Of a DNA stretch of 64,000 nt, positions 11,976-24,506 are shown piece after piece. Numbering within the stretch: position 1 is the first letter of the stretch; every line of letters begins with the position of its first letter. Position numbers and translations under genes: made by a program. Location: contig NC_088340.1 in NCBI RefSeq assembly GCF_036884655.1, forward strand, positions 5,849,501 through 5,913,500, read 5' to 3'. The notes under the pieces are model-generated. The model was not told the origin of the DNA and made no database searches. It saw only the letters and a program-made list of their open reading frames with translations. The DNA is from Musa acuminata AAA Group. Taxonomy: Eukaryota; Streptophyta; Magnoliopsida; Zingiberales; Musaceae.

Positions 11976-12079
11976 AAAGCTCACTATTCGTATTCTATTA
12001 TGTGCGATTTAATTAGATTTTTTTGTTTGTTTTATGCCAAAACAGAATTTTCTTTAATTATATTAAAAAAAATAATAGT

Positions 12080-12102
12080 TTATTATTATTATTATTATTA
12101 TT
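12080..12102. repeat. (TTA)n microsatellite
   Basis: Seven to eight TTA units within AT-rich intergenic DNA. Confidence 0.9.
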
Positions 12103-13453
12103 AAATCTATCGTTTTCCGGACTAATAGATAATGAACGATATATTATATTAATAAGATACATATGACTCCTAATACCTATGCTGTGCTTCAAATCCTTTC
12201 TCATTAAAATTATCTATAGTAATAAAATAATAAATACTCTTTCTGTCTGTAAAGATCAATATATGAAAACTTCTTGTGTGGGCTCGATAGCAAACCAATA
12301 ATATTCATCTACTCGTCATCTTATAGCAAAGACAACTTACTCCTGCATTCTATTTTAGAGTTCACATTTTCAATCTCTTTTATAAATTAAAAATGATATT
12401 TACACTATCTTTTGTGGGCTCAATTAATAATCAACATTTACAATTAAATCTCACAAGCATATGTTAAGCGCTAATATTAAGCTTGAATGGGTCGGTTGAT
12501 CAATAATGGAAATGCAAACTTTTAAGGCAAGAGATTCTCTCAGAGATATGCAGTAAAAGCCATCTAATGTGCAAATGAAGCACTATTTCCTTTCAAGGAT
12601 TTGCAAGTATAAGTATTTCCTTCTTTCTTTTCTTTCTAGTTGATTGATATTGAAGCTTTCTTGTTTGTGTTGGGATGTTATTCAAAGAGTTCAAATATTA
12701 TTACAATATATACTTTAAATTCAAATTTCCACAAGTGAGTCTTAATAATAGGTAACTTTATGTAGGCGAAGGAGATAAGCTCAAAATTTAATAAAATGTT
12801 TAGCCTTTAATTTATTTTCATGATCATTTATAAAAAAAAATTATAAAAATGAAGAGGTGTTTTTATGACTCAAATCTTTTGTTATTGAGAAACAATTCCA
12901 AATTGAAGTTACTATTAAGATTTAAGGTATATCTTTTAGAAGATTTTAGATTATTATCTTTTAAATAAAATTAATTAGATAGAGTTTCAGTAATAATAGT
13001 CTCTTGATTTAAATTATTATTCAACATCTATTTAATAAATACATGGTGTTGATCCATCTAAATCTGTGTTTAGATTTTGATATAATGCATATAAGTGTAG
13101 TTAATGATTTTTTCAATATTATTATTTTTTAACAGTAATGAAGCTAATGAATATTGTCAATATGACAAGATACACAAACAATTTTTTGATAGATCACTTT
13201 TAAAGTATAAATTTTCTTCGTAGCTTAGAGCTTATTCACAATGATCTATTGATCCTACTCAAGCTCATCTTATTTATATTCAAATTATATATTTATTTTT
13301 ATTTATAATTTTATAAGGTTTATTTGGGTTTATTATGTGAAGAAAAAAATCAAAAGTATTTTTAAAATATTAAGTATTCAAGTTAATTGTCGAGAGTGCT
13401 ATTGAAAGAAAAAATTAAAAAGTTATACAACAATAATGATGTGGAGTACGAAC

Positions 13454-13830
13454 AACCTGGCTCTGATACTACTGTTGGGAAATCTGGGGGCGACATCACA
13501 TGCGCAGTGGAAGAACAAGAAAAACAAAATCCTCTATTCCTAGAGAGATGTTCGTTGTCGTGCAAAGATTAATTCGCAAAATCTGCGAAACTTAAAATCG
13601 TGTATAGAGTAGATTGTGTTATCTAGGGAGATTATATATCCTTGTTTCCTTGTAGATCTTTATGAGAGGATGAAGGAGGTCAAGCGTCCTCGATGTGACA
13701 GAACAAAGATTTGATATCTCGTGAAGACTTATAAGTGTTAACTTCATGTAATGAAGTTACCTAGAGTTTTATGAGCAAAAGGTCTGACATGTGTAATTTA
13801 TGTTATTAATTGAACTCCTTTTATTCAAAT
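13454..13830 (-). mobile_element. LTR plus primer-binding site of a second copia-type element, antisense
   Basis: On the minus strand, CCCAACA (13479-13473) is followed by TAGTATCAGAGCC (about 13471-13459), one base from the initiator-Met tRNA primer-binding sequence TGGTATCAGAGC. LTR sequence should therefore extend rightwards from 13473; the composition changes by about 13830. It lies inside the plus-strand copia remnant, so it is probably a nested insertion. The right end is a guess. Confidence 0.5.
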
Positions 13831-14214
13831 CAATGAAATCTTCATATGAGCTCATATTTCGTAAGAAATCAAATGTGGATCCGTATGCGGTATGAAATAA
13901 AGTTTCTTCTTATTATCATTCACAAGTTATTTTCTTTAAAAATATTAATCACAATAGTAAAAGTGATATATGTTTAAAATCATATTTTTTGTTATTTAGT
14001 GCTCTTATGGATTTTGACTCATCTTCTTTTTTTTAATCTGTATCCACTTCTATTATTTTTTTTATCACCAATAGTGGAGCAAAGTGATAAAGGGAGTACT
14101 GATATTCATGAAATAAGAATTTCAACATTAAGAAGATAAAAAAGAATGATTTTTTAACCAATGGTTAGATGGAGATAATATATGCCTCTGTTAAATTTTT
14201 TTTAAACCAATTGA

Positions 14215-15390
14215 TAATATTAGGCCTACTTATTTTGATGAAGCCAAAGATGTTAAAGAGTGGAAAGATGCCATAGATCAAGAAATAAAGGCTTTTCACA
14301 AAAATGAAACTTAGGATCTTATGCTAAAGCCCGTAAATATCGATCTAATTTCTTGCAAATAGGTTTATAAGGTGCAATATAAGTCAGATGAAGTATAGAT
14401 TTTTATAAGGCAAAACTTATTACAATTGGATTTTTTCAAAAATATGAAGAAGATTAAGAGAAAATATTAAATAGAAGCTTTGTGAAGAATGTCTTCCTAT
14501 ATGATAAAATTAATAAGGATATTTATATAGAACAACTATTGAAATATTTAATACTTATATTTGAAACTAAATTATGTTTGTAAGCTCAAGAAAACCCTCT
14601 ATTAGTTAAAGTAAGTTCCCAGATATGATTATCATTGATAATAACAAAATAGAGATTTTATAATGATATTTCTCTAGTTTAAAATGAAAGTCTTACGGGA
14701 GCTTAATATTTTTTATAGTTTAAAGGTAATGAATGCAACAAAAAAAGAAGAAGATATATTTATCTCTTAGATAAGTTATGCAAAAAAAATTATTGAAATG
14801 TTTATAATTAATAAAAGTAAGTAGGTTTCTACTCCATTGGATATAATTATAAAGCTAAATTATAATAATAGTAAGACTTCCTCAATATTTTCATGTTTTT
14901 ATTGGTAATCTTATTTACTTGACAATTATAAGATCAAATATTATATTTTTAAGTGGTCTTGCAAGTCATTTTATGTAAACTCCAAAAAAAAATCACATCT
15001 TGAAGTAGCAAAGCAAGTTTTAAAATGTATGAGATAAATCTTGAATTTGAAGGACAAACATCATGAATTGTAAAATTATGCAAGGAGATGATTTGGATAA
15101 TCATAGATTTATGATTATTTCTTTTAATATGATTTTGCTTGTATCTCACGGTATAATAAACAATAATAATTAATCTTTCTTTCTATAATCGAAGTAGAAT
15201 ACAAGATTTCTTCACTTACTACTAAAAAATATATATGGTTAAGACATTTAATAAATGACGTTTACTATCAAATTAATAAATCAACTATTTTGCAATATCA
15301 TAATCAAAATATATTGACATTAGCTATAAATCTAATTTGTCAAGCAATGAGTTATTAAAATTATCGAGATCAAAGCAAAGATAATATCTT
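14215..15390 (+). pseudogene. Copia polyprotein remnant (reverse transcriptase/RNase H)
   Basis: Plus-strand frames keep the order of copia reverse-transcriptase landmarks: substrate-loading segment, KLKKTLY-like, FKMKVLRELNIFYSLKV, VSTPL, VGNLIYLTITRSNI, then RNase H-like WLRHL. In-frame stops and frameshifts are frequent and no intact domain remains. Confidence 0.7.
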
Positions 15391-15998
15391 TAATAAATCT
15401 CTCTCTTTTAAAGGAAGCTAAGATTTATCTTCAAAAATATAATTGAAGGGGGAGTATTAAGATTTGAAGTATATCTTTTGGAAGATTTTATTTTATTATT
15501 TTTATCTTATCTTTTAAATAAATTGATTAGATATAATTTTAAAGATAAGGATCTTTTGGTTTAAGTTGTTATTCTATACCTCTAAATAAATTAAATTTAT
15601 ATGTGTAGATCTATCTAAGTCTAAGTATTTAAGTCTATATGGCACAAGTCTAAGAGTAGTTTAAGATTTTAAAAGTATTTTTTAATTCAATATATATATA
15701 TATATTATTTATGTCTTAGTTTTTTTTATTTTCTATTTGATCTGATTTTAGGTTAGTAGTATCTTATTACTATTATTTTAAAAAGGGCTACATTTATATT
15801 TTAGAAAGGACTACGATTATCATATACATATGAACTTAAATTAAAGACATAATTTGACATCATATTAATTCTAATTACTTTTCTTGTTGATATATCTGAG
15901 TGACATTCCGCGAACAGGCAGCAGAAGCTAGCAGAGGTGCATCTGATACATACCGGAAGTGGGATCTCCCCATAAAAAGAGCTGTCCCTTTACCGCAA

Positions 15999-17004
15999 CT
16001 ATTTGTCTTGCGCTTCTTCTTCACAATCTATCAGATAAGTCAATCTCTCAACCTCAGCGGCTACCTGTGATTCTGTGCAACTGTTACCATCGCTCAGATC
16101 CATCTGCATGGGGTCACAAAACCATAGCGAGTCATCGTCGGCATCTTCACGTGCGTAGTTGGCGTCTTCGTGGGCTTCGTCAACGCAGAGTTGCAGGAGG
16201 CCGTCCTCCTGGAAGCTCGACATGAACTCATCCATGTCGAAGTCCTCAAGGAAGCTTGCGGGATCGGCGTCTCGAGGCACCGACGACGACGGGCTCTCGC
16301 CGTGAGTAAGCTCGGAACTGGGGCCCGTGGTCAGTGGATCATCTCGTGGCGATGGGACGTAGACTTTGGTGCACCTTACGGCCTTGGTCTGAATCACATG
16401 GGCGGGAAGTTGCTCACCTGCTGCCTTCAACTCCTCCGACGACCCCACTTTCTCCTCCTCCTTTCCTTTCGATGACCCTTTGGTGCAAAGCGGAGGCATC
16501 GTCTTCTTGCTAAGGTTTGTGTTCCAGTAGTTCTTGATTTCATTGTCTGTTCGCCCCGGCAATCTGCCTGCTATTAGGGACCATCTACAGACACACAGCA
16601 ACATAAATCAAGTGAAGTGATCTGAGTTCTTGGAGATCATTCAAGTGTAAGAAACAACTACCTGTTCCCGAGAAGTGCATGGAGTTTGATGATGAGATCC
16701 TCTTCATCTTGTGTGATGTTGCCTCTCTTGATGTCTGGCCTCAGGTAATTCAACCACCGCAGCCGGCAGCTCTTACCACACCTCTTCAACCCTAACACCC
16801 GAAACATGCTTGCTTGATTAGAGGACGAACAGGAAGATCGATGAATGCCTCCGAGAGGAACTAAACCTTACCTGCTCTCTTGGGGAGGTCTCTCCATTTA
16901 CCTTCGCCATGAGTTCTGATGTAGTCGACAAGGATATTGTCCTCACGAGCAGACCATGCTCCTCTGTTGAGTCCCTCCTTAGAACAACAAGGCCTTCTCC
17001 CCAT
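15999..17004 (-). CDS. R2R3-MYB transcription factor, bHLH-interacting flavonoid type (TT2/C1-like)
   Basis: DNA-binding activator or regulator, nuclear. Exons 16872-17004 (133 nt), 16662-16791 (130 nt) and 15999-16584 have the standard R2R3-MYB intron positions and encode 282 aa. R2 tryptophans are W17, W37 and W57; R3 has I70, W89 and W108. R3 contains [20 protein letters not shown], an exact fit to the [DE]Lx2[RK]x3Lx6Lx3R motif for R/B-type bHLH partners. [12 protein letters not shown] at ~151-162 resembles the motif of subgroup 5 (TT2, proanthocyanidin) MYBs. The acidic C-terminus ([25 protein letters not shown]) looks like an activation region. TATA-like TCTATATAGC lies on the minus strand at 17072-17080. 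A flavonoid role is inferred from motifs; the exact target pathway (proanthocyanidin or anthocyanin) is unknown. Confidence 0.94.
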
Positions 17005-17071
17005 CTCTCTCCTCTTTTTCTGATCACATCCACGTAAACATATATCTACCTCACGAAATCAACATCTAAGG

Positions 17072-17080
17072 CTATATAGA
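17072..17080 (-). promoter_or_regulatory. TATA box of the minus-strand MYB
   Basis: TCTATATAG on the minus strand, ~70 bp upstream of the ATG at 17004. Confidence 0.5.
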
Positions 17081-17320
17081 CCAGGAAGAACACCTCCAAG
17101 CACTGCTCTACTGGGTCTTACATGGTGAGTATTACTTGGTGACACCGAGTCACATATAACCTCGCGCATGATGGTTTCATATTCATGCCATGCTATGCAT
17201 GCATATGTAAAGCCGACGCATGTGAATGCATGTACAGTATACCACACGGTTGGATTACTTCAGCTACGCTACCAAAAGGCCAACATGAAACAGTAGATAT
17301 TGACACGATGATGATGACGG

Positions 17321-17340
17321 TAATAATAATAATAATAATA
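17321..17340. repeat. (TAA)n microsatellite
   Basis: About seven TAA units in the intergenic space between the two MYB genes. Confidence 0.9.
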
Positions 17341-20300
17341 AGAATAAGGATGAGTTCTTATATAAGACTACGTTCTTATATGTAGAAGTGTTAGCTTTAC
17401 GAGATCGGCCATTTCTGCGTGGGGCTCAAAATACTAATGCTGGTTGAAAGGAAGATAGGGGCACATCCCGTAAATAAAAGGCCATGTATGTAAATGTATG
17501 ATGGATGCATGGAACGGCTAGCCAAAGGTGCCAAATAATAACATTAGGATGCTGGGTCCAAAAACAAGCCTTTCTGCAAGACATTGCTACAAAATATTGA
17601 GATCATTGTACGACATGGGACCTATAGAGAGCACATAAGGACAAGCACAACGATGTGGTCTTCAACCTCACGAGTCCCACAATAATTTCCACAGAGAGGA
17701 AACGAGTGAATTCCATCTTGCATCAACGAGCGAGGACAAACACCAAACCAACTAGCACAAGTCCTGCAAAGACCACATGGGTTTTTTGGCCTTTCTATCC
17801 TTTTATGTTCATGAGGAAAAAAGTTTACATTGTGACAACCAATTTGTAGCTTAGGAGATTGATCGAGAGTTGCATTAATTCTTGTGGTGATAGGTTTGCT
17901 TGGGTGGGTCTTCTTCCATGTCATAAAAGCCTCTGTGCATGCCTTATAGCTACCGAGGAAGGCGAATTAAGCATCATACGAAGTCGCTTTCAGCATCTCG
18001 CATCAGCCCTTCAAAGGACTCGTGCGTTCTTAGCGAACATTCCAACTAGCTTTGGGATCACATGGCGTGGTGTTGTTAGGTCAATTCCATTAAGTTAGCA
18101 ATCACTAAGTACAAGCTTACAAGGATGATTGGGAATGAACTTTTTGGGCATTTATCTACTGATTATTTTAAGAAAAAAAACACTAGTTCTAAATTACAAC
18201 AATATGTCGCATTGCGTTCCACCAAAAGGGTATGGATGTAGATGAAGATTTAACTATGAATTTGAGTGAGTTTAGATTTTAAGAGAGAATAAAAACTTTG
18301 TGGTAAATGAAGCAGTGTGTTTTTCAGTTTGGATCTTGGGGTCATCTTATGACCATGAAATTGGAATTCGTGGTTCTAACTATTATTATGGAGGAATTCC
18401 CCATTATCTACTTTTCTAAGGATTGAGAACTAAGTTTGATTTAAGTCTAGCACTCGTTGTACACTAGTAAGATTTAAACTCTTAACAAGACAACTATAGT
18501 TTTTGCTATGAACATGTAGAGGTCTTATTTGTATGGAACTACATGTGAGTTTATAGAGTTTGAAGTACTTTGATCGCCAAGCAATACGTTTTGGTGCACA
18601 TGAATCCCAATAATTCATGATTCTAAGGTGAGGAGTTTCTTTCTTTCGTTTCTTTTTTTTACTACAAAGATAAATGGTGAAAATAAAATTCAATCTTAAG
18701 AGCTTACTATCGACCATCAAGATTTTTACCAGTTAATCTAACCGGTATTTTTCAAAAAAAAAAATAACTCTATTATTAGGTAGGATTTTTTAATATGTTT
18801 TATTTCCTATTGTTATTGATAGATTAATCATGTTGACACATGTCATGCCAATACAAGTTAGCTTCTAAAAGAGGAGGCCAGAAGACAAGTAGAGCGAACC
18901 TAACGTCGATGCAAGATTTGGATCTAAACTCTATAAGATTTTGTTAATACTTTAGGGACCCATTTGGATTTCACACAACTCATCATCCGATGGCTAAGTG
19001 TTTGTCTTTAGTTTGCATAAGATATTAGATATCGTGTGAGCAAATTAGACGACCAAGTTGAGGCTTTATAAGGAAAGAAGCACAAATTACCTACATATTG
19101 TTTAAGAGTCTATTAATAATATCAAGTTAATTTAGAAAGGTTATTTTGTCTACCAAAAGAATCCAGTCAAAGTTAGTCTAAATAGTTGACATTTTAGACT
19201 ATCTAATAATAGCACACTGAATTACTAAGCATAAGTTTCATACTATGGATTAATATTTTAGAATTTATAGAATGAACAATAAATCACATAGTAACTATGA
19301 ATGTTTAGCGCATGAGATTAAGCATCCGATGCCTAAATCCTTTGAAATCTTACAAAGTGATTGGGCAACCGATCTTATGTCTATATGCCCATAGTGATTT
19401 AGGTGGACATTATACTATCTGTATAGATTTGAGTCGAATATCAAATCTAATACTTTTGATATGATATTTTGATTGTTGACCCTGATGTAATTGGTCTCTT
19501 TTTTCAAACAATGCTATATCTAGAATAGAAAATAAGTTCTTCTTGAGAGGATGTAATGTGAGAATCATGAGTATACGAGGATAACTTTCAATCGATGGTA
19601 AAAAGTATTTATATCTCGTATCTCATCTTACTTTGTTCGAGTACGTACAATAAAACTCCTCTAACAATAAAGTCAGTATTCATATACGATAGGTGTAAAA
19701 AATTATAAAGAGTTTAGTATTACTTCTATACGTTAATTTTATAACCACTTACTTAATGAGCGAATATTCTCTTTATGTTATAATACAGTCAGTAGGTTCC
19801 TTGTCATGTTCGGAAGCTAATTTATTTAGCATATTAGATTAAATCCGACTATACTATATTAATTTGCAATATTACTTGTACGTGATCTTTCAAAATCAGG
19901 AGTCCAAAATCATTATTTGTATCAAACCCGTACCCTTATAATTATGATTGCACTGGACATGCATGTATCACTTTATACCATGTTTATTACATACAATATT
20001 CACTCGAGATATGGCATGATGGTTGTTGGCATACTATAATACAATATTGTGGCCTTTTGGTGTGTTCGATGATTCAACAAGTTGGAAAGTGCCCATAACG
20101 TGGTAGATCATCTTCGAATGCCTATTGACATATAAAACACTACCATCATCCTTGATCTCGATAATGTTTTTTAGAGCACAAGATGACACTTTCATCTTTA
20201 TTCTCGACCTCTAACGTAGAAGATGATACTGTTCTTGTTTTCTTATGGAAGCATAGAAGAATATGCCAACATAATTCCGAAATGTTACGAATAACTTGTT

Positions 20301-22299
20301 CTCAACTGTTGTTGACGGTGAGATAGCATTTGGCATTGTAGACTTTGTAGCTAATAGAAAAAGATTAAAGGGAACGATCGAACTCCTCATCACGTGCATG
20401 AGGTGTTGATATATACTTGGAATCTTTCGTCCTTGCTTTGAGCCTATATTATTATTGCTTTGTGTGGTGGCGTCTACCGTGTCACATGTTTGCTTCGATT
20501 CTTACTCTTCTTTCTTCTACTATTACCACTCTTTCTTTGATGAAGAACAATTTTCTCTTTCTTCTATTATTGAACTTCCACTTCTTTGTTCTACCATTAC
20601 CACTCAGATGTCTCTTTGATGATGAGGGATTGCGGGCACAAACTTAGACACTTCGATCAACATAAACCCAACCATTTATGCTTGTGAATTGCTTGCTTCT
20701 CTCACCTATAACATTGTTGAGCATTATATGCTTATTGCATAGGCCAAATATATGACAAGATTCATGTTGAAAATATGTATACTTTTGTCGAACCATGATG
20801 TGTGATGATGTTCGATAAATGTTCATGATATTAAAAAAAAAAGATTGATAAATACTTGTGAATTATATAACTAAAAAAGAGATAAGAACACTGGTAATTG
20901 ATTGATTATTTGCAATAGTATGAACTCTAGTTAAAAAATGTTCATGTAATATGAGAATCTTCTAAATTAAAGCATGGATGAGAAAACATCAATATGCATG
21001 GATGACTATAAATATTAAAATTTTAGGATCAAATCTCGTTGTTTTTTTTTTCTTTGCTTATTCTCGAAGAAAGTTATGTTCGACATTTGGATTCCAACTT
21101 GTCATATCATGACGATCTAAGCCTTTTGAGGTACAATGGTGATATGATAAGACCTTTACCAGTTAACCAAATTAGATCCTAACACTATGACTTATTGTAT
21201 ATATAATGTATAAATTTTGTTATTTAAATTTTTTTTTGCTCCCTCGTTCAGATAGATTAAGAGAAGGTTAATCTATGGTCATGTTTTTTATATCCATATC
21301 ATCAATATAATCTTGTTTACCTCCTCTGAAATCCTAGTAGTTAAGGTTCGAATTGTCATTAATATTCGACTCAAAAATTGTTTTTGCTACTGACAACTCC
21401 GTTGCTTCATAAATCATTTAAGAAAATAATAAAATATAATTTTACTAAATAAAACCCCTCAATTTTATCCTTATTTCACATGACCTCTCAATTATCGTTA
21501 CTTTGCATAACTCATTTTACATATTGATCGATCATACCCATAATCATTCCCATAATATGAAAGGAGTTGGAAGATTTTGTTCGAATTAAGCGATAAGTTG
21601 AAGATATTTATGTCCATTTATAGAAGGATATATTAGAATATTAAAAATTATCAAAATAAGATTATAAATAACAAAAAATTATCAGTAAAATTTTTAATAA
21701 TAATAAAAGACACTAAATTCTCCAACAATTGTTTCCTCCGGTTTTTCAGTACAATTTGCTGCATAATCTCATTAAGATTAGGTATATGGCTCCACCCATA
21801 TACCTAAAAGGGGATAATGAATACATAGCACAATTTTTTTAGAAAAAAAATTATTACATCAAATAATTTTTTTATAAAATTTTTCATAAGATCAAATGAT
21901 AAATTCGAATATGAGAAATTATTACTTATGAAATATTATACTAATCAATTCCGATTTCGGATATCCAAATAGAAAGCATGCGACAAAATTTGACTGTCCA
22001 ACGTAGGCTTGCTGTAACATCAAACATCGGTCATTGAGATTTTTCTGTGCCTCCTCATTTGATTGACGATCCGAAGGCAGGGCCGAATCGCTGCAAGGGA
22101 CAAGTTCTGCGGAAGAGGGGTACGACGACGAACAGGTGATGATTAAGTGTGTCGCAAGGACAGATGGATTTAATGTTGAAAGAGAATACACATGCATCTT
22201 CCGTTCTTTTACTAGTGCTCGACGGTCTATAATATATGCTTTGTAATAAGGTATATTTTGGGCTCCAACTACGTCACAATCGACGTCGTGCCACGACAT

Positions 22300-22880
22300 C
22301 ATCAGATCAGTAAAAAAAAAGTACTCTCATGCATCGTGCTAGGATCCGTACAAGGCATCCCTCGGGACATCCCGTCCCGGTAAGCTCGGGACGACGTTGT
22401 ATGGCATCGTTCCTTGCATTCCGGGACGGTGACTGCATGAAGGTACCACCCCGCCCCTCGAGGATCAGCCACCGCACCAAACCCGTATACAGCTGATCCT
22501 CGCACAATAGTATGAAAAGCTCATGACCAGCATCTAGTCAGAGGGAGAAATAAAAAGAGAGAACCAAGCACTAACTTAATCGTCGAGAGGCAAGTCGGGA
22601 ATCACCCGACGAGGGCCTTGTATGCAGGAGCGTGGACATCCCCGGAAGCGCGACCACCCCGATCAAGAGACGCTCTCCTGAAGATGACGCCAACATCCAT
22701 ACCGAGAGACGCCTTCCTCAGACGGACGTGGCATCCCGACCCGCGGGTGTAATCAACCTCGACAACCCGTTCGACCGATCGTAGACTTCCGATATCAACC
22801 CGTGGACCTGACCGTGCTGACTCACCGGCCACGGTGGTCATCACCATCGTCTGACAAGTTTGTGTTAGAATAATCAAGAT
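22300..22880 (+). mobile_element. GC-rich LTR-like fragment (possible Ty3/gypsy solo LTR)
   Basis: An abrupt GC-rich island in AT-rich DNA. It contains ACTAACTTAATCGTCGAGAG followed by CGGGAATCACCCGACGAGGG, which resembles the U5 end of many plant gypsy LTRs (ACTTGAGCGTCGGAGGG...). No internal genes, primer-binding site or target duplication could be defined, so limits and class are tentative. Confidence 0.45.
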
Positions 22881-23405
22881 TGAAATCTAAATGATCGTAA
22901 ATTGAAACTATGACATTCAAACCTTTCTGTTTTTTTTACTATCTATATTACCATCATAATTCAACAAGGTTAGGATTAGGATTCTCTTTTTATTCGCCAA
23001 TAACTTTTAGAATCTATTAAATATCTAATAGTATGCATTGTGAACAGTTGTGGTGAAGCAACCGTGAAATGGTGCGAAGGGTAGGTTTGCCACGTTCCAG
23101 TTAGAAGGGCAGGTGAAGTGATTAGGTGACGTGCACTGGTAGTACGATCGAGAGAGCAAGAAAGACTTGTGAGTCTGCAATAAAATCATAACCTTAAACG
23201 TAATGAAATTGTATAGGTAGCCTTAGCATTTAGGCTAATAGGCCACCGATCAACGTGGTTAGCTACTAATCCTGTAGTTATAGGGGTTCTTATTATTCCT
23301 TGTACCTAATGAAAAGATAGCTGCGTATTATGGGTTGACACATGCAGTACCGCCAAGGCTCGCAGGATTCAGATTCCTCACCTGTGAACAGAATCACCAA
23401 CTCGG

Positions 23406-23415
23406 CTTATAAACC
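23406..23415 (+). promoter_or_regulatory. TATA box of the plus-strand MYB
   Basis: CTTATAAACC, about 90 bp before the ATG at 23501. Confidence 0.5.
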
Positions 23416-23500
23416 GTGGCTGCGCACGGATGGGAATATGTTCTGCAGCCTTAATCCGAAGAAATAGTCTGCCAAAAGATTCTACTTCTTAGGATTCGGA

Positions 23501-24381
23501 ATGGGAAGGAAGCCTTGCTGCGCTAAAGAGACGGATCTCAAGAGAGGTGCTTGGACTGCAGAGGAGGACGGGATTTTGGAAGCTTACATCAAGACCCACG
23601 GGGAAGGAAGATGGAGAAGCCTCCCCAAGAAAGCAGGTGCAGACGAAAACCTGACTCTCTCTGTGGAGCTGCTCAGATGCAGGCTTGCTGTTGTACGTAC
23701 AGCTGAGCACGGCAGCTGTCTAATTCTGTCTTTTGGTTGAAGGACTCAAGAGGTGCGGGAAGAGCTGCCGTCTTCGTTGGCTGAACTACCTGAGGCCTGA
23801 TATCAAGCGAGGGAACATTTCTCTGGAGGAAGAGGACCTCATCATCCGACTCCACAGGCTCATAGGAAACAGGTACTCTCCTGCTGTGAGTACTTCTCTC
23901 ATCGAAAAGAGTTCTGAATCTTCTCCGCAGGTGGTCGCTGATTGCCGGGCGGTTGCCCGGTCGAACAGACAACGAGATCAAGAATTACTGGAATACTTAC
24001 TTGAGGAAGAAAGTGCAGAACCAGCACGAGCCCGCCGTGGTGCTCTCCAGTCTGCACCACTTCGTGCAGGTAAGTAGAGAGGGAGACTTGGTTGCTGTCT
24101 CCGAGGCCGAGAAGGCACCGGAGTCGGTGCCCGGTGAGTCCTTCTCGATTCTTACGGAAGGGAACTGGTGGGACTTGTTGATGAGCTCCGACGCGGGCGA
24201 AGCCGCCTCCGCCGTGCAGGTTCCACACCTCAATTTGGTTTCGCTGTGTGGAGACGACTCGCGTTGCGATCTCTACGCCGCAAACGAGGGGATGCTCGAG
24301 GACTGGATGTGTGATCCAGCTCAAACCAGTTTGGATCGGGAACTCGAATCACTGGCCAGATTTCTCCACTGCGACGACTGA
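23501..24381 (+). CDS. R2R3-MYB transcription factor, bHLH-interacting, divergent partner of the 15999-17004 MYB
   Basis: Exons 23501-23636, 23743-23872 and 23931-24381 join in frame to 238 aa. The start [18 protein letters not shown] is typical of the family; exon 1 is one codon longer than the usual 133 nt. R2 holds [19 protein letters not shown]3 holds [20 protein letters not shown], which fits the bHLH-binding signature. The C-terminus is short and lacks the TKAVRC motif of the other MYB, but both end in a related leucine-rich acidic stretch (here [16 protein letters not shown]). Exon 3 is GC-rich. Intron 2 is only 58 nt, short for a plant. A role in flavonoid regulation with a bHLH/WD40 complex is inferred from the motif; subgroup unassigned. 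Confidence 0.92.
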
Positions 24382-24500
24382 TCCATACATAGGCAGTAGA
24401 TGGCGTCAGCTTGCTTATCATCTCCTTCCTCTCGTACATGAATAATCTTCGCATCATTAGAATGTCGCTGCAACTTCACTGTATCTATCAGCTCACGAAC

Positions 24501-24506
24501 AATAAA
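24501..24506 (+). terminator. Polyadenylation signal of the plus-strand MYB
   Basis: AATAAA 120 bp after the stop codon. Confidence 0.5.

Larger units (their letters stand above)
12913..15700 (+). mobile_element. Decayed Ty1/copia LTR retrotransposon
   Basis: Two related segments begin TATTAAGATTT at 12913 and 15455 and continue with matching TATATCTTTT(G/A)GAAGATTTTA blocks, so they look like ~220-250-bp LTRs. A polypurine tract (GAAGGGGGA, 15445-15453) sits just before the right one. Between them, 14215-15390 on the plus strand has copia reverse-transcriptase/RNase H wording broken by many stops: YFDEAKDVKEWKDAIDQEIKAF, VFLYDKINKDIYIEQ, VSTPLD, VGNLIYLT, WLRHLINDV. It is non-functional. 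Ends are approximate, and the left LTR is preceded by an AATTGAAG stretch resembling the polypurine region, so the order may be rearranged. Confidence 0.72.
11976..15998. other. AT-rich intergenic region between FKBP53 and the first MYB
   Basis: Apart from the copia remnants, nothing gene-like is visible. 11976-12912 and 15700-15900 are AT-rich with short simple repeats, e.g. (TA)n near 15690. Confidence 0.6.
17081..23400. other. Intergenic space between divergent MYB genes
   Basis: About 6.3 kb of mostly AT-rich DNA. Short open frames (e.g. near 17655, 20210, 20417) have no recognisable domain and are interrupted on both sides. The only compositional break is the GC-rich block at 22300-22880, listed separately. 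Confidence 0.55.
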
